Source of the DNA: Oscillospiraceae bacterium
GTDB lineage: Bacteria; Bacillota_A; Clostridia; Oscillospirales; Oscillospiraceae
Reading direction: 5' to 3'
Assembly (NCBI GenBank): GCA_017381835.1
Contig: JAFOBK010000018.1
Span: forward strand, 1 to 48,829
DNA length: 48,829 bases
Shown here: in pieces, positions 38,452 through 45,882 of the stretch
Layout of the letters: every line of letters begins with the position of its first letter
How positions within the stretch are numbered: position 1 is the stretch's first letter
Made by a program: the position numbers and the translations under genes
Notes under the pieces: model-generated
What the model was told of the DNA's origin: nothing
The model's database searches: none
Seen by the model: only the letters and a program-made list of their open reading frames with translations

Positions 38452-39804
38452 ATGGAGAGAATCAGACCCCGGACACTGTCCGGTTTTATGGAACTGCTGC
38501 CTCAGAAGCAGGCAAAGATGGAGCGCATGATGCAGGTGCTGCGGGATACCTATTCCCTGTATGGCTTTGCGCCTTTGGATATCCCCGTTATTGAAGATGC
38601 TCAGATTTTGCTTGCCAAGGGCGGCGGCGAGACCGAGAAGCAGATTTACCGTTTCCAGAAGGGCGACAGCGATATCGCTCTGCGCTTTGACCTGACTGTG
38701 CCTCTGGCAAAGTATGTGGCGCTGCACTACAATGACCTGGCATTCCCCTTCCGCCGCTATCAGATCAGCAAGGTCTACCGCGGCGAGCGTGCCCAGCGCG
38801 GCCGTTTCCGTGAGTTCTACCAGGCTGATATCGATATCATCGGCGACGGTAAGCTGGATATCCTGAACGAAGCTGAAATTCCCGCAATTATTTACCGTGT
38901 ATTCCGCGGTTTCGGCCTGACCCGGTTCCAGATCCGTGTCAACAACCGTAAGATCCTCAACGGTTTCTATGCCATGATGGAGCTGGCTGACAAGAGCGGC
39001 GATATTATGCGCACCGTGGATAAGCTGGACAAGATCGGCGCTGAGAAGGTGGCCAAGATCCTGGTGGAGGATTGCGGTCTGACTGCTGAGCAGGCTGACG
39101 AAATTCTGAAGTTCATTGCTATCCGCGGCACCAATGCAGAAGTCCTGGCTGCCCTGGAAGGCTATGCCGGCAGAAATGAGATTTTCGACAAGGGCCTTGC
39201 TGAACTGACCGCTGTTGTCAGCAATCTGGGCGCATTCGGCGTGCCCGAGTCTAACTTTGCTGTTGACCTGACTATCGCAAGAGGCCTGGACTACTACACC
39301 GGTACCGTTTACGAGACCACTCTGCTGGATCATCCCGAGATCGGCTCTGTCTGTTCCGGCGGCCGCTATGATGACCTGGCCGGTTACTATACCGATAAGC
39401 AGCTGCCCGGTGTTGGCATCTCCATCGGCCTGACCCGTCTGTTCTATGTGCTGGACGAGCAGGGTCTGCTGAACCCCGAGCTGCCCAGCGCTCCTGCGGA
39501 TGCTCTGGTGCTGCCCATGACCCAGGATACCGCCGCAGCGGTTGCCCTGGCAGAGGCTCTCAGAAGCGAGGGTGTGAGAGTGCAGCTGTACGGTGAGCAG
39601 AAGAAGTTCAAGCAGAAGATGAGCTACGCCGACAAGCTGGGTGTGCCCTATGCGGTTCTGCTGGGTGAAGACGAGATCGCAGCGGGCAAGTGTAGCGTCA
39701 AGGACATGCGCACCGGTGAGCAGATCACTGTGACTCCCGCCGAGGCTGCTGCACATATTAAGGCAGGCCTTGCCAATAACGGCCCCATCATTCTGGAGAA
39801 ATAA
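38452..39804 (+). CDS. hisS: Histidyl-tRNA synthetase
   Basis: Class II aminoacyl-tRNA synthetase of 450 residues. Motif 2 region YRGERAQRGRFREFYQADID near 107-126, histidine-A motif ARGLDYYTGTVYE near 270-282 and GGRYDDLAGYY near 300-310, motif 3 GVGISIGLTRLF near 318-329, and a C-terminal anticodon-binding domain from about 345. This set fits HisS; HisZ paralogues are shorter and usually sit with his biosynthesis genes, which are absent. ATG at 38452 with AAAGGAAG at 38436-38443; the longer in-frame start covers the terminator. Codon use is strongly biased as expected for a housekeeping synthetase. Confidence 0.93.
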   Translation: MERIRPRTLSGFMELLPQKQAKMERMMQVLRDTYSLYGFAPLDIPVIEDAQILLAKGGGETEKQIYRFQKGDSDIALRFDLTVPLAKYVALHYNDLAFPFRRYQISKVYRGERAQRGRFREFYQADIDIIGDGKLDILNEAEIPAIIYRVFRGFGLTRFQIRVNNRKILNGFYAMMELADKSGDIMRTVDKLDKIGAEKVAKILVEDCGLTAEQADEILKFIAIRGTNAEVLAALEGYAGRNEIFDKGLAELTAVVSNLGAFGVPESNFAVDLTIARGLDYYTGTVYETTLLDHPEIGSVCSGGRYDDLAGYYTDKQLPGVGISIGLTRLFYVLDEQGLLNPELPSAPADALVLPMTQDTAAAVALAEALRSEGVRVQLYGEQKKFKQKMSYADKLGVPYAVLLGEDEIAAGKCSVKDMRTGEQITVTPAEAAAHIKAGLANNGPIILEK

Positions 39805-39813
39805 AATGGCTGT

Positions 39814-39840
39814 GTAGGGCGGGGGCTTGCTCCCGCCGCT
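39814..39840 (+). repeat. Interspersed GC-rich hairpin repeat, copy C
   Basis: Identical over 27 nt to copy A at 2586-2612, 37 kb away. It sits in the short gap between hisS and the small unknown gene, and ends 21 bp before the start codon of the latter. Confidence 0.88.
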
Positions 39841-39860
39841 ACTGATTTTGGAGATTGTTT

Positions 39861-40133
39861 ATGGAAGAAAAATTCCTGTTTGCGCTGGAAGCCAACAGAC
39901 AAAAGGCAGAAGCTTTGGGTGCTAGAATCCGTCCCATCACCGATCTGCAGCAGGCCCACCGCTGTCTTTCCGGTAATCGGGAGAGCGATGGCTTCAATTT
40001 CCTGGCACAGAAGGGTCGGTTGGACCTGAGCCTGGAAGCCCTGGCGGTAAAGAAGCAGTATACCGCGCTCTTTACCGACGAGGAGGCCAATAATGCCCTC
40101 ATGCGTCTGCTGGATGCAGGTTATAAGTTTTAA
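39861..40133 (+). CDS. Small protein of unknown function
   Basis: A 90-residue soluble protein, rich in Ala, Leu, Arg and Lys and predicted mostly helical (LFALEANRQKAEALGARI; DLSLEALAVKKQYTALFTDE). No signal, Cys motif or membrane segment. TTGGAGA at 39848-39854 gives a ribosome site for the ATG at 39861, and a terminator follows closely, which supports a real gene. It may be transcribed with hisS, although a hairpin repeat lies between them. I do not recognise the family. Confidence 0.7.
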   Translation: MEEKFLFALEANRQKAEALGARIRPITDLQQAHRCLSGNRESDGFNFLAQKGRLDLSLEALAVKKQYTALFTDEEANNALMRLLDAGYKF

Positions 40134-40139
40134 AGAATA

Positions 40140-40166
40140 AAGGCACCCCCACGGGGTGCCTTTTTA
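40140..40166 (+). terminator. Terminator after the small unknown gene
   Basis: AAGGCACCCC at 40140-40149, ACG, GGGGTGCCTT at 40153-40162, T run. Confidence 0.9.
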
Positions 40167-40177
40167 TTATGGTAGGG

Positions 40178-40301
40178 TACGGGAGTCGATTTGCATTTTT
40201 CTTCCTCTCAGCGAGGAAGAAAAATATAGGTAGCAATCAGTTTTTAAACTGATTGCAGCAGGTGTCCACCGGACACCTGCATTTAGATGGGTTCGACTCC
40301 C
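40178..40301. repeat. Three consecutive perfect hairpins between inverted tRNA T-arm-like ends
   Basis: Left end TACGGGAGTCGA (40178-40189) is identical to 40362-40373 in the tRNA-Gly gene. Then come three perfect stems: 13 bp (40195-40207/40213-40225), 11 bp (40233-40243/40246-40256) and 10 bp (40258-40267/40271-40280). The right end GGGTTCGACTCCC (40289-40301) is a T-arm sequence, the exact reverse complement of plus 40365-40377 in the tRNA gene. No open frame of note. It looks like a small palindromic element or an insertion product linked to the tRNA. Confidence 0.75.
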
Positions 40302-40321
40302 TTTCTCATGTCCAAATAAAA

Positions 40322-40350
40322 AAGAGGTGCCGTTGGCACCTCTTTTTTAT
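40322..40350 (-). terminator. Terminator of the tRNA-Gly transcript (bidirectional)
   Basis: AAGAGGTGCC and GGCACCTCTT around GTT, with A and T runs on both sides, right after the 3' end of the minus-strand tRNA. Confidence 0.8.
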
Positions 40351-40354
40351 TTGG

Positions 40355-40425
40355 AGCAGGATACGGGAGTCGAACCCGCCTTCACGGCTTGGGAAGCCGT
40401 TGTATTACCGATATACGAATCCTGC
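40355..40425 (-). tRNA. tRNA-Gly, anticodon CCC
   Basis: On the minus strand the acceptor stem GCAGGAT pairs with ATCCTGC (discriminator T), the anticodon arm is ACGGC-TTCCCAA-GCCGT with anticodon CCC, and the T arm is CGGGTTCGACTCCCG with the normal TTCGA loop. The D arm is short (GTATATCGGTAATAC). The CCA end is not encoded. Length 71 nt suits a glycine tRNA. Confidence 0.92.
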
Positions 40426-40540
40426 GTTGTGTGGGTATTATAGCAAAGGGAAGTGGAAAATTCAACCTATTTTTGTCGCATAGGTGTAACCTATCGCTGC
40501 AAAAATCCCTTATATAGGGTGAGAGAAGTAATAGCGGATC

Positions 40541-40569
40541 TTTACCGGCAGGAAACTTTTTGATAGAAT
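40541..40569 (+). promoter_or_regulatory. Promoter of the 40595 lipoprotein gene
   Basis: TTTACC at 40541-40546, 17-bp spacer, TAGAAT at 40564-40569. Confidence 0.6.
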
Positions 40570-40594
40570 AAACTTAGTGAAAAGGGGTGTACAT

Positions 40595-41407
40595 ATGAAA
40601 AGAGGAACTGCGCTTGCATTGGCACTGGCTTGTTTGATTTGTTTGTTCGGTTGCGGAAAAGAAACGGATCAAGCAGATGTGGTTGTTGGCGGTGACCTAA
40701 TTCCTCAGGTTATGGTGGACGGGGTAATTTACGTTGACATGAATACAGAAAGTACTGCCACAGACCGGGCAGACGGTTTTGATGGTGAAATTATCTCAGC
40801 AGTGGTCCAAAGTCAACAGCCTACAGAAAATGACCAATCCAATTTTGGAACGGGATATGGTTATCAGTTTGGAGAAAGAGAAGGAACGCTGGAACTGTAT
40901 ATGAATGGTAAGTGGTGGCTCTTCGCAACGGAAGAAGTTCGCCATCAGATACAGTTCCCGGAGCAGCATATGGTGGTTGATTGTCCGCCTGACCTGATCG
41001 TAAACTATGGCGATCAAAGCGTCAAAGCCAGACACTGTCTGACAAACTGGGAATTTACTATGGAAGACGGCATGATAAGTGCCCTCATGGGAGACGGCCT
41101 GCATCCTCTGATGGCAAAGCATACCTCGCCGTTTGTCACCCTGGATCCGGCTGAACCTATGGAGATTTGGCTTTCTTGGGATATTATGCCGGACAGTGTG
41201 GAAGTGAACTGTTGGGGTGAAGAAGCCTGGGAAGAACTGAAGACAGAACCGCAGGAGTCCTATCGGATCATGGAGGGAAACGAAGCGGGAGACAGCTATC
41301 TCCTCCGACCGGAGAACGGAAACTATATTTACGAAATCATTGCCACCTGGCAGAATGCACCCAATTTTGGCGGCACTGTGCGCTATAGCTTCCACACAGA
41401 GAAATAA
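40595..41407 (+). CDS. Lipoprotein of unknown function
   Basis: A 270-residue exported protein. Signal MKRGTALALALACLICLFGC gives a lipobox Cys20. The mature part is acidic with many Trp and Tyr (LELYMNGKWWLFATEE, EPMEIWLSWDIMPDSVEVNC) and probably beta-rich; the C-terminus NGNYIYEIIATWQN, then GGTVRYSFHTE, looks like the last strands of an Ig-like or YhfM-like sandwich. I cannot assign a family with certainty. ATG at 40595 preferred (AAAAGGGG at 40579-40586) over a GTG at 40577 that overlaps it. It is a single-gene unit. Confidence 0.8.
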   Translation: MKRGTALALALACLICLFGCGKETDQADVVVGGDLIPQVMVDGVIYVDMNTESTATDRADGFDGEIISAVVQSQQPTENDQSNFGTGYGYQFGEREGTLELYMNGKWWLFATEEVRHQIQFPEQHMVVDCPPDLIVNYGDQSVKARHCLTNWEFTMEDGMISALMGDGLHPLMAKHTSPFVTLDPAEPMEIWLSWDIMPDSVEVNCWGEEAWEELKTEPQESYRIMEGNEAGDSYLLRPENGNYIYEIIATWQNAPNFGGTVRYSFHTEK

Positions 41408-41440
41408 AAACAGCCCCGGCAAGGCTTTCCTTGCCGGGGT
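41407..41440 (-). terminator. Terminator of trxA (bidirectional)
   Basis: CCCCGGCAAGG at 41414-41424 pairs with CCTTGCCGGGG at 41429-41439; on the minus strand CTGTTTTTATTT follows. Confidence 0.85.
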
Positions 41441-41446
41441 GAGTTC

Positions 41447-41752
41447 TTATACCATTGCCAAGATCTGATGCTTGGGTTTTGCACCGATGGACTGGTCTAC
41501 GATGTTGCCATCTTTCAGAACCATCAGCGTGGGAACGCTCATGATGCGGAAGCGGCTGGCCAGCTCCGGCTGCTCATCGATATCCACCTTGCAGACCTTG
41601 ATGTCCTCCCGTTCCTCAGCGATCTCGTCCAGGATTGGGCCTACCATCCGGCAGGGACCGCACCAGCTGGCGAAGAAGTCCAGCAGAACGGGCTTTTCGG
41701 AATTTAATACCTCATTATGGAAATTATCCTTGTTAACATGCAGAACCTTCAT
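41447..41752 (-). CDS. trxA: Thioredoxin
   Basis: A 101-residue thioredoxin with the WCGPC active site (Cys31 and Cys34) after PVLLDFFAS, the buried Asp, and the cis-Pro loop MSVPTLMVLKDG. Reduces protein disulfides in the cytoplasm with electrons from thioredoxin reductase, whose gene is not here. Start at 41752, set by AAGGAGG on the minus strand (plus 41761-41767); the longer in-frame start is inside the next terminator region. The sequence ends slightly short (KPKHQILAMV), as in minimal clostridial thioredoxins. Confidence 0.95.
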   Translation of the reverse strand: MKVLHVNKDNFHNEVLNSEKPVLLDFFASWCGPCRMVGPILDEIAEEREDIKVCKVDIDEQPELASRFRIMSVPTLMVLKDGNIVDQSIGAKPKHQILAMV

Positions 41753-41853
41753 TGTGTTTTCCTCCTTAGATGTGAGTTGTTTTTCTTTTGTGACTTCAGT
41801 ATACCCTGTAAGAAGAAAACTTTCCGTGACAAAATCACATAGCAGAAAAAATG

Positions 41854-41887
41854 ATCCCCATCGTATTTCACGATGGGGATGTTTTTT
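41854..41887 (-). terminator. Hairpin terminator downstream of the TPR-like lipoprotein gene (bidirectional)
   Basis: ATCCCCATCG at 41854-41863 pairs with CGATGGGGAT at 41871-41880. A/T runs on both flanks; on the minus strand ATTTTTTCTG follows. Confidence 0.8.
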
Positions 41888-42830
41888 ATAACGCGTAAAA
41901 ACCGATATCCTGCAAGGTGACGGTGATTCCGTTTTCTGCAAGGAGTTCCGGAATGACGGTGAGAAGATCGTGAAGATTTTCTGCCATGGCATCGTTCAGA
42001 TTGCTTTGCTCCGGGTCGGTTGTGTGGGAATGATTTCCCCGGTTGTCGTCTACATCCTTTTCATAGGTTTCTATTACCAATCTGGTTTCGGGAGTGCAGG
42101 TGGTGATGTCGATTTTGCCGGTGGCTGTTTGGCTGGAACCGATGCTTGTGTCCAGATAGTCCATGCCAAAGCCACGGCCAAAATAGAATTGCGCAACAGT
42201 ACTGTCCTGGGTCAGCGTGATTTTGAGACCGTCTGAAATGTTGTAATCATCATTTCTTCCCTGGAACACTTCCAATTCCAGATCACCTATGCCGCCGAAT
42301 CCATGGACGGCGGAAATGATATAGGTTTTGCCGTCATATTCTGCTTCAATTGCGGAAGCGCTGATCTGATCAACACCCTTTTGGAGGATCTCCTCAAACA
42401 GAGATTCCCAGGCGATTCTGCGTAGGTATTCCTGGGTGTTCTTATAGTCGGGAGTTTCTGCAAAATAATTGCGGGCATCCTCCCAGCGCTCCTCGTTGAA
42501 AGCGGTCACGGCCATTTGATATTTGCACTCGATGACCCACTGGTCACTGTTTTCGTAATTGCCCAGTTCTTCAAAACGGGGCAGCGCCTCTTCAAAATCG
42601 CCCTGCTCAGCTAAGGTGGCAGCGATCCAATACTGGCAATCGGTATACAGAGCGGGGCAGTCCTCATACTCACCCAGGGAATCAAACAGCTCTCCGGCGG
42701 CTTCGAATTTTCCTGCGTTGTACAGTTCAATTGCCCGCCGATAGTCCAGTTTCTCGCAGCCGGTCATGGAGAACGCAAGGGTGCAGACAAGAAGAACCGA
42801 CACTAGGGCGCGAAAAATACGGGTTTTCAT
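41886..42830 (-). CDS. Lipoprotein with degenerate TPR repeats
   Basis: A 314-residue exported protein. Signal ends in FSMTGC (lipobox Cys about 25). Residues about 28-150 are TPR-like helices spaced about 34 residues apart: AIELYNAGKFEAAGELFDSL, CQYWIAATLAEQGDFEEALP, CKYQMAVTAFNEERWEDARN. The following ~160 residues are beta-rich with a GFGGIGDLELEVF strand pair and no family I recognise. Likely a surface-located scaffold. It starts 12 bp after the stop of the IMPase-HAD fusion, so they are probably one transcript. Confidence 0.82.
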   Translation of the reverse strand: MKTRIFRALVSVLLVCTLAFSMTGCEKLDYRRAIELYNAGKFEAAGELFDSLGEYEDCPALYTDCQYWIAATLAEQGDFEEALPRFEELGNYENSDQWVIECKYQMAVTAFNEERWEDARNYFAETPDYKNTQEYLRRIAWESLFEEILQKGVDQISASAIEAEYDGKTYIISAVHGFGGIGDLELEVFQGRNDDYNISDGLKITLTQDSTVAQFYFGRGFGMDYLDTSIGSSQTATGKIDITTCTPETRLVIETYEKDVDDNRGNHSHTTDPEQSNLNDAMAENLHDLLTVIPELLAENGITVTLQDIGFYAL

Positions 42831-42842
42831 AGCAGTTTCCTC

Positions 42843-44276
42843 TTAGCCGAAGAAATTGCGGATATCCCGGAAATCCTGGATGTGCAGAACGGCCTTGTCG
42901 GAGCGGATGCCGCCCACAGCCACCACCGGCATACCGGCATTGACGGCGGCCTGGATGCCTGCCAGGGAATCCTCGAATACGATGCAGTCCTTAGGCTCTA
43001 CGCCCAGCATCTTGGCAGCCAGAAGGAAGGTGTCGGGAGCGGGCTTGCGGGGCAATTTCATATTGCCGTCGATGACCACACCAAAGTGCTTGGTCAGATC
43101 GAAGCGATTGGCAAGACCGGAGGAGGTGTTGCTGGAAGAAGCCACGGCGGTTCTGACACCCTGCGCATTCAGCCAGGTGAGGAAGTCCCGGATGCCGGGC
43201 AGCACGTCCTTTTCGGAGAGGTCTTTCACCAGCTCATCTAAGGAGGTCAGCTTGGTCTGCCGCATGATCTGAAACAGTTCCTCAGAAACATCCTTGCCGG
43301 AGTGGTCGCACAGATACTGGGTGATCTCGGTGTTGCCGGTGCTCTTCAGAGGCAGATATTCCTCCCAGCTCAGATCATAGCCCACATGGGCAGCAGACTG
43401 ACACCAGGACAGATAATGGTATTTTTCGGTGTCCACAACCACACCGTCAAAGTCAAAAATAAAGGCTTTCAGATTTCTTTTGTCACCCATGTGCATGGGG
43501 ATGGTAGGATTAAATGCATCCTGCATCAGCTTTGCGATGTCTTCATTGGCAGCCAGCATAATGCCCTCCTTGCTGTAGTCGTAAGGTTTTCCGTCCAGAC
43601 CCATGAGGATCGCTCCGGCTTCCCGGCTCAGCAGAATACCGGGGGCAACATCCCAAAGGTTGCGGGTGGTGAAGATGGTAGCGGCCAGACGGCCGGACAC
43701 GAACCAGGCATAGTCTACGCTGGCAGCGCCGTACATTCTCAGCTTTGCCACCCGGGGGTAGAGATATCCCACCGCCTTATACTGCAGCGCAGCCAGCCGG
43801 TCGGACTTGTGGGTAAAATCGCCGATGCTGATAACGGCGGTATCGGCGGTAACGGTCTTGTCCACGGTGACTTTCTTGCTGTTCAGATAACAGCCCTGAC
43901 CCTCAATGGCAGTATACAGTTCATCCTGGCAGGGCAGCCAAATCACAGCCATCCGGGGTTCGCCGCCATCGAACAGACAGCACTGGATGCCGAAGGTGGG
44001 AATGTCGTGAGCGAAATTATTGGTGCCGTCGATGGGGTCAATGACCCAGGTTCTGCCGGTGATCTCCTGGGTGCTGCTCATTTCCTCGGCATGGATCTTA
44101 TCCCCGGGGAAGGCAGCCAGGATGGCATCGGTGAGAAATTTTTCAATATTCACATCCACTTCCGTCACCAGGTCGAAGGCAGACTTGCTGCGGACATCCT
44201 GGGGGCCGGAAACGGCATAAAGGCTGTAGGCCTCTTTGATTTTTTCGGTGATGAAATTCAGTTCCTTTGTATACAT
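42843..44276 (-). CDS. Inositol monophosphatase-like / HAD hydrolase fusion protein
   Basis: A 477-residue fusion. N-terminal (about 1-255) Mg2+-dependent IMPase/FIG fold: Glu64-Glu65, DPIDGTNNFAH at 80-90 (metal ligands Asp80, Asp83) and LWDVAPG with Asp209. C-terminal (about 268-477) HAD phosphatase of the beta-phosphoglucomutase group: FDFDGVVVDT at 274-283 with nucleophile Asp275 and acid Asp277, then ASSSNTSSG, KPAPDTF and FEDSLAGIQAA. All key residues are intact in both halves, so two phosphatase activities are expected in one protein. The join (LMQDAFNPTIPMHMGDKRN) is in frame with no sign of a sequencing frameshift. Possible promoter TTTTCA-17-TACTAT (plus 44307-44335). Confidence 0.9.
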   Translation of the reverse strand: MYTKELNFITEKIKEAYSLYAVSGPQDVRSKSAFDLVTEVDVNIEKFLTDAILAAFPGDKIHAEEMSSTQEITGRTWVIDPIDGTNNFAHDIPTFGIQCCLFDGGEPRMAVIWLPCQDELYTAIEGQGCYLNSKKVTVDKTVTADTAVISIGDFTHKSDRLAALQYKAVGYLYPRVAKLRMYGAASVDYAWFVSGRLAATIFTTRNLWDVAPGILLSREAGAILMGLDGKPYDYSKEGIMLAANEDIAKLMQDAFNPTIPMHMGDKRNLKAFIFDFDGVVVDTEKYHYLSWCQSAAHVGYDLSWEEYLPLKSTGNTEITQYLCDHSGKDVSEELFQIMRQTKLTSLDELVKDLSEKDVLPGIRDFLTWLNAQGVRTAVASSSNTSSGLANRFDLTKHFGVVIDGNMKLPRKPAPDTFLLAAKMLGVEPKDCIVFEDSLAGIQAAVNAGMPVVAVGGIRSDKAVLHIQDFRDIRNFFG

Positions 44277-44345
44277 GGGATTTCCCCCTTTAATTTATCT
44301 TTTGTAATAGTACCACAGAAGAGGATGCTTGAAAAGGGAAAAAAC

Positions 44346-44374
44346 TTGCGTCCGGTGTAATTTACGGGTACAAT
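44346..44374 (+). promoter_or_regulatory. Promoter of the NuoE-like gene
   Basis: TTGCGT at 44346-44351, 17-bp spacer, TACAAT at 44369-44374, 20 bp before the start codon. Confidence 0.7.
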
Positions 44375-44394
44375 AGAAAAAAGGAGTGATGAGT

Positions 44395-44802
44395 ATGAAA
44401 GAAATGCTGGACTATTACCGCAGACAAGGCGCCCCCGGCGACCAGACCGCCCTGGTGGGTCTTCTGAAAGAACTGCAGCAGACTTACGGCGCTGTGCCCA
44501 AGTGGGCAGTGGGAGAGATCGCGGAAGAATATAAAGTAAAAGAGAGCTTTATTCTTGCAGTTGTAAAGCGAATTCCCAGTCTGCGGCTGCAGGATACCCA
44601 CCTGCTGCAGATGTGCGCCGGCCCCAACTGCGGCAAGCATACCGCTTTGGCAGCGGAAGCAGAGAAATTATGTAAACTTAAGGGCGTCGAACTGAAATAC
44701 ATGGGCTGCCAGCGGATGTGCGGCAAAGGCCCCAATATCCGTTTCGACGGAAAGCTCTACCATAAAGCCACCGTAGAACTCCTGCAGGAACTGCTGAAAT
44801 AA
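44395..44802 (+). CDS. NuoE/HydC-like thioredoxin-fold [2Fe-2S] protein
   Basis: A 135-residue protein of the 24-kDa NADH dehydrogenase subunit family. N-terminal helices (LVGLLKELQQTYGAVP, IAEEYKV) precede the thioredoxin-like ferredoxin domain, whose cluster ligands are Cys74 and Cys79 (CAGPNC) and Cys105 and Cys109 (CQRMC), the spacing expected for NuoE. It would pass electrons between NADH and a partner, but no NuoF/NuoG or hydrogenase subunit is encoded beside it, so it is a solo gene. Start at 44395, eight bases after AAGGAG; earlier GTG and ATG codons overlap that site. Confidence 0.88.
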   Translation: MKEMLDYYRRQGAPGDQTALVGLLKELQQTYGAVPKWAVGEIAEEYKVKESFILAVVKRIPSLRLQDTHLLQMCAGPNCGKHTALAAEAEKLCKLKGVELKYMGCQRMCGKGPNIRFDGKLYHKATVELLQELLK

Positions 44803-44841
44803 GTCAGTTCGATAAACTGCTGCGATGGCGCGGGAGCGCCT

Positions 44842-45015
44842 AAGGCTCCCTTGTGTAAAGGGAGCTGTCAAAAATCTATTTGATTTTTGACTGAGGGATT
44901 GTATTGTGGCATCTGTCGAATTCGCTGAAAACCAGCGTAAGTACATGGCTTCTTTCTGTATCAATCCCTCCGTCAGCCTGCTCGGCTGACACCTCCCTTT
45001 ACACAAGGGAGGCTT
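44842..45015. mobile_element. MITE-like element with 55-60-bp imperfect inverted ends
   Basis: A 174-bp element without coding capacity. Left end AAGGCTCCCTTGTGTAAAGG and right end (reverse complement) AAGCCTCCCTTGTGTAAAGG match, and both inner ends reach GAGGGATTG. Each end folds into two hairpins: left CTCCCTT/AAGGGAG and GTCAAAAATC/GATTTTTGAC; right GTCAGCC/GGCTGAC and CTCCCTT/AAGGGAG. The second stem differs in sequence between ends but pairs perfectly in both. No target duplication is clear. It lies just upstream of an AT-rich hydrolase gene. Confidence 0.8.
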
Positions 45016-45066
45016 TGGTGCGGTGCATCACTGAAAGACAAACTTGAATTTGGAGGTGTAATACTT

Positions 45067-45864
45067 ATGCTGTACAATGCCAAAGAATTAAAGCTAAATG
45101 TTCAGAATATGCAGCTTGATTATATTACATTCGGCAACGGAACGAAGCCATTGGTTATGATACAGGGGCTTAATACACGTAGAATAAAAGGTGCTGCGCT
45201 GTCCCTTGCGTATATGTACCGTATTTTTGCAAAGGATTACAAAGTTTATCTGTTTGACAGAAGACCGGTTGTTCAAGAAGGTATTACTGTAAGAGATATG
45301 GCTTTGGATATTGCTATGGCCATGGACATATTAGGCATCAAAAATGCTGATGTATTTGGTGTGTCGCAAGGAGGAATGATTGCACAATACCTTGCAATCG
45401 ACAGGCCTGAATTGGTAAGAAAACTGGTTCTTGCCGTAACACTTTCCCAGAATAATGATACAGTAAAGCAAGTTATCAACAACTGGATTGAAATGGCGGA
45501 ACTGGGAGCCATGAAGGCGCTTGTTGCAGATATGGCTGAAAAAATGTATTCTGATGCCTATGTAAAAAGGTATCGTCCGTTTATGCCGCTGCTGACGATT
45601 CTGCAAAAGCCGAAGGATGTGAGACGATTTGTGATACTGGCTAAAGCCTGCCTTACTTGCAATGCGTACGAAGCTCTGGATAAACTCAAATGCCCTGTGC
45701 TTGTCTTGGGTGGCAGGCAGGATAAAGTCGTTACAGGCAGTGCTTCCGAAGAGATCGCAGCAAAACTCGGATGTAAAATACATATGTATGATGGCTTAGG
45801 GCATGCTGCGTACGAAGAAGCGAGGGACTTTAATCAAATTGTATTTGAATTCTTTATAGGGTAG
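45067..45864 (+). CDS. Alpha/beta hydrolase, AT-rich probable cargo gene
   Basis: A 265-residue alpha/beta-hydrolase. The nucleophile elbow is GVSQGG with Ser100; Asp219 (LGGRQDK) and His246 (GLGHAAY) complete the triad. An oxyanion-hole segment IQGLNT lies near 32. A cap domain of about 70 residues separates strands 6 and 7. Substrate unknown (esterase, lactonase or C-C hydrolase). Codons are markedly AT-rich compared with the genes on both sides, and the gene is framed by a MITE-like element and a tandem repeat block, suggesting acquisition. TTGGAGGTG at 45050-45058 sets the start; no clear promoter was found after the MITE. Confidence 0.9.
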   Translation: MLYNAKELKLNVQNMQLDYITFGNGTKPLVMIQGLNTRRIKGAALSLAYMYRIFAKDYKVYLFDRRPVVQEGITVRDMALDIAMAMDILGIKNADVFGVSQGGMIAQYLAIDRPELVRKLVLAVTLSQNNDTVKQVINNWIEMAELGAMKALVADMAEKMYSDAYVKRYRPFMPLLTILQKPKDVRRFVILAKACLTCNAYEALDKLKCPVLVLGGRQDKVVTGSASEEIAAKLGCKIHMYDGLGHAAYEEARDFNQIVFEFFIG

Positions 45865-45882
45865 ACAATTTTCAATTTGTCG

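Noticed and set aside
38368..39756. Long minus-strand open frame of 462 codons.
   Set aside because: It is antisense to hisS, which is highly conserved and codon-biased.
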